A stretch of 38,026 nucleotides of DNA from positions 9,722 through 47,747 of the forward strand of contig JAPPMB010000076.1 of the NCBI GenBank assembly GCA_028819255.1, written 5' to 3'. Below the pieces are notes generated by a model. The model had not been told where the DNA came from. It saw only the letters and a list, made by a program, of their open reading frames with translations, and did not search any database. Every line of letters begins with the position of its first letter. Position 1 is the stretch's first letter. Positions 1 through 7,036 of this stretch are shown piece after piece. Source of the DNA: Bryobacterales bacterium. Its GTDB lineage: Bacteria; Acidobacteriota; Terriglobia; Bryobacterales; UBA6623. A program made the position numbers and the translations under genes.

Positions 1-86
1 CCCCCCGGGGTCACTTCTGGGGGGGGGGGGGCGGCCCCCCCCGCGCCCCCTTTTTTTTATATCCCCCCCCCCCCCCCCCCGGGGCG
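1..86. other. Low-complexity contig edge
   Basis: The first 86 bases consist of long runs of C and G with an eight-base T run, unlike anything else in the window. Such strings are typical of unreliable sequence at the end of an assembled contig. The reading frame of the following gene stays open through it, but no residue encoded here should be trusted. Confidence 0.8.
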
Positions 87-350
87 GTGTTGGCGGCGCG
101 GGGGCGCCGCGACATCACGGCACATGTCAACTTCAGTGCCCTGGCGGACGCAGGCCGGGCCGCCGGCCTGCGTGTGGAGCCCCTCAGGAGCCAGCAGGCA
201 TTTCTGCTGGAGACGGGCGAACCGGACCGGTTCGCCTACGCTCTCGCCGCGGAGTCTGGGCGGCGGGAGACCGAGCTGCGCATGCAGTTGAAGTCCCTGC
301 TGTTCGGACTCGGGGAGACATTCCGAGTCCTCGTGATGCGGAAAGCGTGA
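87..350 (+). CDS. MidA/NDUFAF7-like SAM-dependent methyltransferase, C-terminal part
   Basis: This is the C-terminal tail (about 87 residues) of a protein I assign to the MidA (DUF185/COG1565) SAM-dependent methyltransferase family. The supporting sequence is DITAHVNFSALADAGRAAGL, followed by SQQAFLLETG and a terminal GLGETFRVLVMRK, the usual order in the last third of the family. Members methylate an arginine or assist respiratory complex assembly; the substrate here is unknown. The SAM-binding part lies upstream in unreadable or missing sequence, so the gene is 5'-partial and position 87 is not its real start. It ends 22 bases before the next gene on the same strand, so the two may be cotranscribed. 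The family call rests on a short segment. Confidence 0.6.
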   Translation: MLAARGRRDITAHVNFSALADAGRAAGLRVEPLRSQQAFLLETGEPDRFAYALAAESGRRETELRMQLKSLLFGLGETFRVLVMRKA

Positions 351-371
351 GACAATACGTCCGGCAGACGC

Positions 372-1157
372 ATGCCGTCGAAACCAGACCAGCCGCCGCT
401 GGACGAACTCAGGGGTCGCCGGTTCTCGTTCTACCCCGCGATCCGCGGCATCGAGCACAACGAGTGGACGCTGGTTGACTCCACCTGGTCCGAAGTGCAG
501 GTGCGCAATGGCGATTCGGGCCATGAGTTCTGGATTCCGCGCAGCCATTTGGGCGGGCTGAGCAGCACCGACTCGCCGGTGGTCATCCTCGGCCTGCACA
601 GGGAGCTGGAATTCAAGGCCGGTGGAATCTTCCCGTACCGGAGCGTCGTGAGGGAGATTCCGTCAACGCCGGCGTCGCGCTCGCCTCAGCCCGCCACCCT
701 TCCGTCGCCGCCGCAGCGGCTGCTGAGCGGGTCTGACGCGAAAACGCTGAAGTTTCTGGGCATGGCGGTCGGCGGGGCTCTGCTTGTGTCGGTGGTGGGC
801 TTCGTTGCGATCGTCGGGGGGCTGCACAATCCGTTCGAGGCGCTCTTCAAGGCCGACACCACCACATCGGACCAGCGCTATCTCGGGCTCGGGTCGACCG
901 ACAGCTACTTCGAGGTGGTCGGCAGGCTAGGCCAGCCCGAGACCGAGGAATGGATCAGCGGCGAGGAGGACGAGCTGCAGATCCAGGCGCTGTACTATCC
1001 GTCCCGGAACTACCTTGTCGTGATGATGGGAGGCACGAGGGCCGAGATGCGCTATCTGGGCACGATGCACGAGCCGTCGCGTCAGATTCTCGATTCGGCC
1101 CAGCTGGCGCGAGGGGGAGACACCTCATCGATGATGCGCAACCTGCCGAAATTCTAG
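372..1157 (+). CDS. Conserved hypothetical protein with one membrane segment
   Basis: This is a 261-residue protein without a domain I can name. Residues 1-95 form a compact domain rich in aromatics (RRFSFYPAIRGIEHNEW, then FWIPRSHLGG). A proline/serine-rich linker covers about 97-118, a single hydrophobic segment about 128-150 (KFLGMAVGGALLVSVVGF), and a second small domain about 165-261 with TDSYFEVVGRLGQPETEEW, which could be a fold for a C-terminal lipoprotein-like or SmpA-like module. There is no signal peptide, so the N-terminal domain is expected in the cytoplasm and the C-terminal one outside. The N-terminal sequence resembles uncharacterised acidobacterial proteins from memory; that was not checked. 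It follows the MidA-like gene by 21 bases. Confidence 0.7.
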   Translation: MPSKPDQPPLDELRGRRFSFYPAIRGIEHNEWTLVDSTWSEVQVRNGDSGHEFWIPRSHLGGLSSTDSPVVILGLHRELEFKAGGIFPYRSVVREIPSTPASRSPQPATLPSPPQRLLSGSDAKTLKFLGMAVGGALLVSVVGFVAIVGGLHNPFEALFKADTTTSDQRYLGLGSTDSYFEVVGRLGQPETEEWISGEEDELQIQALYYPSRNYLVVMMGGTRAEMRYLGTMHEPSRQILDSAQLARGGDTSSMMRNLPKF

Positions 1158-1499
1158 CCCCGATTCCGGACCGGCGCCGGGCAGCCATGGAAGTCTGCGC
1201 AACAGCCCGGGAAGCGGAGTCTGGAATGGCGCTTGTCAACGGAGCTGACGGCACTCGTCCTTTGCGTCGTTCCTTCCGACCTCCTGATTGCCCTCTCAGG
1301 GCGTGCTTCGCGGCATTCCCTGCAGTCAGCTGAGCCGCTCGGCCCTCCCGATGCCCCACCGACCGCAGCCGAACCTGCCGCCAGCCCGGCGCGCCGCTGG
1401 TTGAAGCAGGCCAGACTGGACCAAGGCAAGTGCAGGGTTGGGTCCCGCGGGCGTCGAGGGAGAGCTGGTGCAGTCGCGCCGGAGACCGCCCCGATCCCG
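1158..1499. other. Gene-free stretch
   Basis: The 342 bases between the hypothetical gene on the plus strand and the 3' end of the convergent cysteine desulfurase-like gene contain no convincing gene on either strand. Reading frames that cross it are arginine/proline-rich shadows. I see no clear terminator, although convergent transcription units meet here. Confidence 0.5.
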
Positions 1500-2759
1500 C
1501 TAGGAGGCAGTGCCTGCGATCCCGGAGAGCGCGTCCAGAAGTGTTTCGATCTCTTCTTCGGTGTTGTAGTGTGCAAGGCCGATCCGGACGAGCCCGCCGG
1601 AATCCTCCAGTCCCAGATCCTCCGTGACACTCAGGGCGTAGAAGTTCCCGTCCCAGACGAAGATCCCCTGCTCGCCCAGAAACTCGGCAACCCGTCGGGG
1701 CGAGTGGCCCCGCAGCCGGACTGCCGCTGTGGGTGCCCGCTGGTCAAACCGCTCCTCGTCCCGGATCCCGTAGAACTCCAGTCCCGGAACTGCGAGAAGG
1801 CCACGGATCAGTCCAATGGCGAGACCGCGCTCGTAGGCCCTGACGGCCTGCATGGCCGCCAGCACCGCCTCCCGGCGGCCGGCGCCGTCGTCGCCCAAGC
1901 AGCGGCGGCCAAGTTCCGCGAGGTACTCGATCGCGGCGACCGTTCCCGCCATGCACTCGTGATTCTGGGTGCCTGTCTCGAATCTCCACGGCAGCGCGTT
2001 GTCCGCCGGTCTCACCTTGTAGGCCCGCAGCCGCTCGAGGTGCTCTTCCTTGCCGTAGAGCAGGCCTTGGTGCGGGCCGAAGAACTTGTAGGCCGAACAC
2101 GCCAGAAAATCGCAGTCAAGCGCCTTGACGTCAATGGGCCCGTGCGGGGCGTAGTGGACCGCGTCCACAAACACCCGCGCGCCTGCGCGATGGGCGTCGC
2201 GGCCGATTGCCGCGACGTCGTTGATCGTGCCGACGGCGTTGGAGGCGTAGCCGACCGCGACCAGCTTCGTCCGCTCGCCCAGCTTCGATCGAAGATCCTC
2301 CATGTCGAGCGTGCAGTCCTCGTGCCGGAAAGGCACTTCAAGGATCCTGACGCCTCGCTCCGCCAGGCACTTCCACGGCGCCTGGTTCGCGTCGTGGTCC
2401 AGCCTGGTCACGATGATCTCGTCGCCTGGGCCGAACTCGCAAGCGAGGGCGTGGCTCAGCCAAAAGGCGAGCGTGGTCATGTTGGGTCCGAACATCACCT
2501 CCCGCTCGCTGCATCCGAGCAGGTCGGCCGCGGCGCTGTGCGCCTCCTCAACCACGCGGTCGCTCTCGCGGCTCGTGCGGAACGCCCCGTGAATGTTTGC
2601 GTTGGATCCCGCAAGGTACCCGGCGACGCCGTCCACCACCCGATGCGGCACCTGGGTTCCGCCGGGGCCGTCGAAGAAGATCTCGGGCCGGGAACCGTTT
2701 CTCGATGCCAGTGCCGGGAACTGGGAGCGCACCCAAGCCGTGTCGAACATGATGGACAT
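1500..2759 (-). CDS. Cysteine desulfurase-like PLP enzyme (VC1184 type)
   Basis: This is a 419-residue fold-type I PLP-dependent aminotransferase class V protein of the cysteine desulfurase-like group typified by VC1184, distinct from housekeeping IscS/SufS. Visible signatures are the N-terminal FFDGPGGTQVP (residues 28-38), the phosphate/cofactor region FGPNMTTLAFWLSH (90-103), the cofactor-ring aspartate in FVDAVHYAPHG (D199) and the Schiff-base lysine in CSAYKFFGPHQG (K225). The family is thought to act on cysteine or related amino acids, but its physiological role is poorly known and I do not assign a substrate. ATG at 2759 was chosen; a second ATG three codons in is possible. A GGGG tract lies about 8 bases upstream. 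The gene is divergent from the glycosyltransferase operon across 85 bases. Confidence 0.85.
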   Translation of the reverse strand: MSIMFDTAWVRSQFPALASRNGSRPEIFFDGPGGTQVPHRVVDGVAGYLAGSNANIHGAFRTSRESDRVVEEAHSAAADLLGCSEREVMFGPNMTTLAFWLSHALACEFGPGDEIIVTRLDHDANQAPWKCLAERGVRILEVPFRHEDCTLDMEDLRSKLGERTKLVAVGYASNAVGTINDVAAIGRDAHRAGARVFVDAVHYAPHGPIDVKALDCDFLACSAYKFFGPHQGLLYGKEEHLERLRAYKVRPADNALPWRFETGTQNHECMAGTVAAIEYLAELGRRCLGDDGAGRREAVLAAMQAVRAYERGLAIGLIRGLLAVPGLEFYGIRDEERFDQRAPTAAVRLRGHSPRRVAEFLGEQGIFVWDGNFYALSVTEDLGLEDSGGLVRIGLAHYNTEEEIETLLDALSGIAGTAS

Positions 2760-2844
2760 AAGCTTGCCCCGCAGGCGCGCCCGTGCGGGATTCCGGGGCC
2801 TTCCGTTAGTTTAGGTCTTGGGTTCCCGCAGGCCGCCCTTCCCA
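2760..2844. promoter_or_regulatory. Divergent intergenic region
   Basis: These 85 bases separate the starts of the minus-strand desulfurase-like gene and the plus-strand glycosyltransferase operon, so promoters for both must lie here or overlap the coding ends. I cannot point to a confident -10/-35 pair. The reading frame of the plus gene extends upstream to a TTG at 2818, but homology begins at the ATG at 2845. Confidence 0.4.
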
Positions 2845-3861
2845 ATGACCGTTTCCGTCGTCATCCCTCACCGGAACCGCGCCGACCTGCTGGCAGCCGC
2901 TCTGGACTCGCTCGATCTGCAGCGGCTCCCGCCGGGTGCCGACCTCGACGTGATCGTCGCCGACAACGGATCGACCGACTCGTCGCTCTCCGTCGCCCGG
3001 GAGCGCGGCGCCCGAACGCTCCCGCTCGGCACGAATCGAGGGGTCAGCTACGCGCTCAACCGCGGAATCGAGGCGGCCAGGGGCGAGTGGATCGTCCTGC
3101 TCAACAACGACGTCGACCTGGGTCCGCGATGGATCTCGACACTGCTGCATGGCGCGCACGAGGCGGACGCCTGGTTCGCGACCGGCAAGGTCTACAGCGG
3201 GACGCGCAACGGGCTCCTCGACGGCGCGGGAGATGCCGCATGCCGCGGCGGCGTCGCATGGAGGCTGGGGCACGGCAAGCCTGACGGCGCGGCATTCTCG
3301 GAGCCGAGGCCCACGTTCTTCCCGTCCGCGACTGCATCGCTGTTCCGGCGAGACTTCTTCATGCGGGCGGGTCTCTTCGATGAGTCCTTCTTCGCCTACC
3401 TGGAGGACGTGGAACTGGGCATGCGCGCTGCACGCCTCTCCCTGGCCGGCGTCTACGTTCCGGATGCAGTTTCGTGGCATCTGGGCAGCGAGACGTACGG
3501 TGCGTGGAGTGACCGCACGGTCGCCTGGATCACTCGACACCAGCTGCTGATTCTGGCCAAGCACTATTCCGAGGCGATGCTCCTGCGATTCGGGCCGGCC
3601 GTGGCGGTCGCCCAGGTGCTCTGGGCCGCACTCTCCGTGTCACGCGGGCGCTTTGCGCCTTGGCTGCAGGGTCTTCGCCTGGGCGCAGCGGACTGCCGGG
3701 CGCACTGGCGCCCTGCGGACAGGCCTGGGGATTCGGGTCTGGCCGCGGCGCTCGAGGCGGGTGAGGCGGAAATCGTCAGATGCCAGGACGCCGGGGGCTG
3801 GGACACGTTCTGGAAGTGGTACTTCCGCTTCGTCCGGCCAGGACGCGGCCGGTCCGCATGA
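2845..3861 (+). CDS. Family 2 glycosyltransferase (first of operon)
   Basis: This 338-residue inverting GT-A glycosyltransferase of family 2 transfers a sugar from a nucleotide-sugar onto a growing surface polysaccharide or lipid-linked glycan at the cytoplasmic face. Visible features are the start TVSVVIPHRNRADLL, VIVADNGSTDSS (nucleotide binding), NRGVSYALNRGI, the DXD-like LLNNDVDL near residue 90, and FDESFFAYLEDVELGMR holding the probable catalytic acid pair near residue 190. The C-terminal 120 residues are amphipathic, consistent with peripheral membrane contact. ATG 2845 was chosen because the fold starts there; TTG 2818 would only add nine low-quality residues. Its stop overlaps the next start as ATGA, showing translational coupling. 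The acceptor and donor sugar are unknown. Confidence 0.88.
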   Translation: MTVSVVIPHRNRADLLAAALDSLDLQRLPPGADLDVIVADNGSTDSSLSVARERGARTLPLGTNRGVSYALNRGIEAARGEWIVLLNNDVDLGPRWISTLLHGAHEADAWFATGKVYSGTRNGLLDGAGDAACRGGVAWRLGHGKPDGAAFSEPRPTFFPSATASLFRRDFFMRAGLFDESFFAYLEDVELGMRAARLSLAGVYVPDAVSWHLGSETYGAWSDRTVAWITRHQLLILAKHYSEAMLLRFGPAVAVAQVLWAALSVSRGRFAPWLQGLRLGAADCRAHWRPADRPGDSGLAAALEAGEAEIVRCQDAGGWDTFWKWYFRFVRPGRGRSA

Positions 3862-4784
3862 GGTGCCCTGTGGCGGCCGTCGTGGTCGCATACGAGTCCG
3901 GCCGGGAGCTGCCGGCATGCCTCGAGTCCCTCGAAGGCAGGGTCTCGAGCGCGGTCGTGGTCAACAACAGTCCGGTAGCCTCGGCTCCCGCAGGTCTGCG
4001 GTCGCGCCATTCCTGGGCGGAGTGGATCGACAATCCCTCCAATCCCGGATTCGCGGCGGCCGTCAACCAGGGAGTTGCCGCGACGAGCGAGCCCTATGTT
4101 CTGTTGCTCAATCCGGACTGCGAGCTGCTGACGGACTTGGACCCGCTCGTCGCGGCCTGTGGACCTGCGGGCGTCGCGGGAGCCGGAGGCCTGCTGATCG
4201 GTCCGGACTCCACTCCCCAGGTCGGATTCACGGTCCGCTCGCTTCCGACGCCGTGGGCCCTAGCCTTCGAGGTTCTCGGCCTCAATCGTCTCTGGAGGCG
4301 CAATCCCGTCAATCGCCGGTACCGTCTGCTCGATCTGGATCCCCGGCGCGAGCTCGAAGTCGAGCAGCCCGCCGGCGCGTTCCTGCTGCTGAGGCGCGAA
4401 GCCCTCGAGGCTGTCGGCGGCATGGACGAGCGGTTCCGTCCCGTCTGGTTCGAGGATGTCGACCTCTGTCGGCGCCTTCTGGACGCCGGCTTCACCCTGC
4501 GGTTCGTCCCCGACGCAATCGCCAGCCACGTTGGCGGCCACGCTGTCCGCCGGCTCCCCGTGGAAGCGAGGCTGGAGGCTTGGTATGGTGGACTGTTGCG
4601 TTATGCCGAGAAGCATTTCCCGCGACGGGTCTTCGGCCGCCTGCGATTCTCGGTGCTTGTGGGATTAGTATTAAGGAAGCTCTACTGGACGGCTGCGGGT
4701 AGATCGTCAGCGACCGCTGGTGCGTACGGGGCCGTGCTCAGCCGCCTGCGACGCGGCTTCCCCAGCCGGACGGGTGCTTGCTGA
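3858..4784 (+). CDS. Family 2 glycosyltransferase, rhamnosyltransferase-like
   Basis: This 308-residue family 2 glycosyltransferase is of the rhamnosyltransferase-like kind. It begins with VAAVVVAYESGRELPACLESL and continues with VVNNSPV, NPSNPGFAAAVNQG, the DXD-equivalent LLLNPDCELL near residue 85, a FLLLRREALEAVGGMDERF segment and WFEDVDLCRRLLDAGF near 200 with the acidic pair. The NPGFAAAVNQG element is typical of enzymes that add deoxysugars such as rhamnose, but the sugar is inference. The ATG at 3858 overlaps the previous stop (ATGA), which settles the start against an upstream one at 3780. It belongs to the same operon as its neighbours, where consecutive transferases probably build successive linkages of one repeat unit. 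Confidence 0.87.
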   Translation: MRCPVAAVVVAYESGRELPACLESLEGRVSSAVVVNNSPVASAPAGLRSRHSWAEWIDNPSNPGFAAAVNQGVAATSEPYVLLLNPDCELLTDLDPLVAACGPAGVAGAGGLLIGPDSTPQVGFTVRSLPTPWALAFEVLGLNRLWRRNPVNRRYRLLDLDPRRELEVEQPAGAFLLLRREALEAVGGMDERFRPVWFEDVDLCRRLLDAGFTLRFVPDAIASHVGGHAVRRLPVEARLEAWYGGLLRYAEKHFPRRVFGRLRFSVLVGLVLRKLYWTAAGRSSATAGAYGAVLSRLRRGFPSRTGAC

Positions 4785-4832
4785 TCACACTTGCGCATCT
4801 GGCCCAGGCACCTCAGGAACCGTCTCTCATCC

Positions 4833-5903
4833 ATGTCGGGCAACCCTCGAGTCTCTGTCACCGTTGTGACCTACAACAGCGGCCGGTTCATTCGCCGCTG
4901 CCTCGAATCGGTCCTTGACCAGATCCACGAGCCGCTCGAGGTCATCGTCATCGACAACGCCTCGACCGACGGCACCTGCGACATCCTCGATCGGTTCGAG
5001 AGTCGCTGCCGCATTGTCTACAACGAGGAGAACATCGGATTCGCTGCTGCCCAGAACCAGGCCATCGCGCTATCCCGCGGAGACTGGGTTCTCACACTGA
5101 ACCCGGACGTCCTGCTGCTGTCGAACTTCGTCTCGCGGCTGCTGGCAGCGGCCGAGCTGGACCCTCGTGCGGGCACGGTCTGCGGGAAGCTCCTGCTGGC
5201 CGATGCCACCTTCGACATCGAGGGCAGCCAGCGGCTGGACTCCACCGGCATGTACTTCACCCCAATGCTGCGGCACAAGGACCGCGGGTGCATGGAGACC
5301 AACAACGGGAACTACCGCCGGATCGAGTACGTCTTCGGTGCCACCGCCGCCGCCGCGTTCTACCGTCGCGAAATGATCGAGGACGTTTCCGTGGAGGGCG
5401 AGTTCTTCGACTCGGACTTCTTCACCTACCGCGAGGACGCGGATCTCGCCTGGAGAGCCCAGCTGCTCGGCTGGAAATGCATCTTCGATCCGCGGGCCGC
5501 TGCGTACCACGTGCGGAAACTGCGGCCCGGCATGCGCAGCGAGCTCCCCGCCACGATCAACATGCACTCGGTGAAGAACCGGTTCCTGATGCGCATCAAG
5601 AACATCACGGCGGGCGTGTACATGCGCAATCTGCTGCCGATCACCGTTCGCGACCTGGGCATCCTCGCATACTGCATCGTGATCGAGCGCACGTCGCTGC
5701 CGGCGTTCTACTATCTGCTGAGGGACCTGAGGCGCACCGTGCGGAAGCGGCGCATCATTCAGGCGCGGCGCCGTGTGGAGGAGGCCTACATGGCGCGCTG
5801 GTTCCGCTTCCGGCCGGTCAGCGTCCGGCTCGAGGGCGGGCCGTCGCCGGCCGGCCGCCGGCCCGGGCCGGTCTCGCAGCGTCTCGGCGGCCGATCGAGA
5901 TGA
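4833..5903 (+). CDS. Family 2 glycosyltransferase (third of operon)
   Basis: This is a 356-residue GT-A family 2 glycosyltransferase. Motifs in order are VSVTVVTYNSGRFIRRCLES, VIVIDNASTDGT, ENIGFAAAQNQAI, the DXD-like TLNPDVLLL near residue 90, an acceptor region with FGATAAAAFYRR, and FFTYREDADLAWRAQLLGW near 200 with the conserved acidic pair. A basic C-terminal tail (RRTVRKRRIIQARRR and a proline/arginine-rich end) suggests binding to membrane phospholipid. An ATG at 4833 was chosen; a TTG at 4791 in the same frame would add 14 basic residues and cannot be excluded. The stop overlaps the following ATG (ATGA), so translation of the next transferase is coupled. Specificity is unknown. Confidence 0.86.
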   Translation: MSGNPRVSVTVVTYNSGRFIRRCLESVLDQIHEPLEVIVIDNASTDGTCDILDRFESRCRIVYNEENIGFAAAQNQAIALSRGDWVLTLNPDVLLLSNFVSRLLAAAELDPRAGTVCGKLLLADATFDIEGSQRLDSTGMYFTPMLRHKDRGCMETNNGNYRRIEYVFGATAAAAFYRREMIEDVSVEGEFFDSDFFTYREDADLAWRAQLLGWKCIFDPRAAAYHVRKLRPGMRSELPATINMHSVKNRFLMRIKNITAGVYMRNLLPITVRDLGILAYCIVIERTSLPAFYYLLRDLRRTVRKRRIIQARRRVEEAYMARWFRFRPVSVRLEGGPSPAGRRPGPVSQRLGGRSR

Positions 5904-7030
5904 AGATCGCCCTTCTGGGCACACGCGGCATCCCGGCCAGCTACGGCGGCTTCGAGACGTTTGCCGAGGAGATCTCTGCGCGTATGGCCCAGCGCGGCCA
6001 CGAGGTGACGGTCTACTGTCGGTCGCACCACGCCCTCAAGCGGGCCCGCTCGTGGCGCGGGGCGCGGCTGGCCGTGCTGCCGACGATCCGCACGAAGCAC
6101 CTCGACACAGCGGTCCACACGATCCTTTCCTGCCTCCATCTGGCGCTCAGACGCTCAGATGCGGCAATCGTGTGCAACGGCGCCAACGCGGCGTTCTGCT
6201 GCTGGCCCAGGGCGCTGGGCATCCCGGCCCTTCTGAACGTGGATGGTCTGGAGCGCAAGCGCAGAAAATGGAACCGGGCGGCGAAGGCCTGGTACCACCT
6301 CTCCGAGCGCCTGTCCACGTTCTGCCCGGATGCCGTCGTCACGGACGCGCGCGTAATCCAGCGGTACTACGGCCAGCGGTACGGCCTGGCCACGCACTAC
6401 ATTCCCTATGGCGCTCCGACAAGCCCGACACGCACCACGCGCAAGCTCGAGGAGCTCGGCCTCGAGCCCGGAGAGTATTTCCTGTACGTGAGCCGGTTCG
6501 AGCCCGAGAACAATGCGCTCCTGGTGGTCAGGGAATACGAGCGGAGCCGGACCGACCGCAAGCTGGTCATGGTGGGCGACGCCCCGTACGCGGCGTCCTA
6601 CATCAAGAGGGTCAAGGCGACGCGGGATCCGCGGATCGTGTTCGCCGGCCCCGTCTACGGGAAGGGGTATGCGGAGCTGCAGTCCCACTGCCTCGCCTAC
6701 GTGCATGCCACCGAGGTCGGCGGAACGCACCCGGCGCTGGTGGAAGCGATGGGGCGGCGGTGCGCGCTCATATATCTCGACACGCCGGAGAACCGCGAGG
6801 TTGTCGGCCCGTCTGGGCTGGTCTACACCAGGCGCCCCCACTCGCTCCGTCAGCGGATCGACCAACTGTCGGACCTTGGCGAGAGGGAACTGGACGAGCT
6901 GCGCAGGGCGTCGGCCCGCGAGGCGGCTGAACGCTACGACTGGGAGGCGGTTGCGGACAGCTACGAGAGCGTGCTCGCCGGCCTCGTCGGCGACAGCGCA
7001 CTTGCCGCGGATCAGCGGCAACTACAGTAG
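5900..7030 (+). CDS. Family 4 glycosyltransferase, DUF1972 type
   Basis: This 376-residue retaining GT-B glycosyltransferase has an N-terminal DUF1972 domain (MKIALLGTRGIPASYGGFET, residues 1-20, with the family's RGIPAxYGGFET signature) and a C-terminal glycosyltransferase family 4 domain containing YVSRFEPENN, VMVGDAPY and the donor-binding EVGGTHPALVEAMG near residue 285. Known relatives are deoxysugar transferases, for example rhamnosyltransferases, of capsule and O-antigen clusters. The ATG at 5900 overlaps the preceding TGA. It is the fourth and last transferase in the cluster; no polymerase, flippase or sugar-synthesis gene is present in the window, so the cluster is either a part of a larger locus or modifies a glycan made elsewhere. 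Confidence 0.88.
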   Translation: MKIALLGTRGIPASYGGFETFAEEISARMAQRGHEVTVYCRSHHALKRARSWRGARLAVLPTIRTKHLDTAVHTILSCLHLALRRSDAAIVCNGANAAFCCWPRALGIPALLNVDGLERKRRKWNRAAKAWYHLSERLSTFCPDAVVTDARVIQRYYGQRYGLATHYIPYGAPTSPTRTTRKLEELGLEPGEYFLYVSRFEPENNALLVVREYERSRTDRKLVMVGDAPYAASYIKRVKATRDPRIVFAGPVYGKGYAELQSHCLAYVHATEVGGTHPALVEAMGRRCALIYLDTPENREVVGPSGLVYTRRPHSLRQRIDQLSDLGERELDELRRASAREAAERYDWEAVADSYESVLAGLVGDSALAADQRQLQ

Positions 7031-7036
7031 TGGAGG

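Noticed and set aside
1233..3284. Very long open frame on the plus strand opposite the desulfurase-like gene
   Set aside because: It is arginine/proline/alanine-rich, has no recognisable motif and lies antisense to a gene with intact PLP motifs; such frames are expected in GC-rich DNA.
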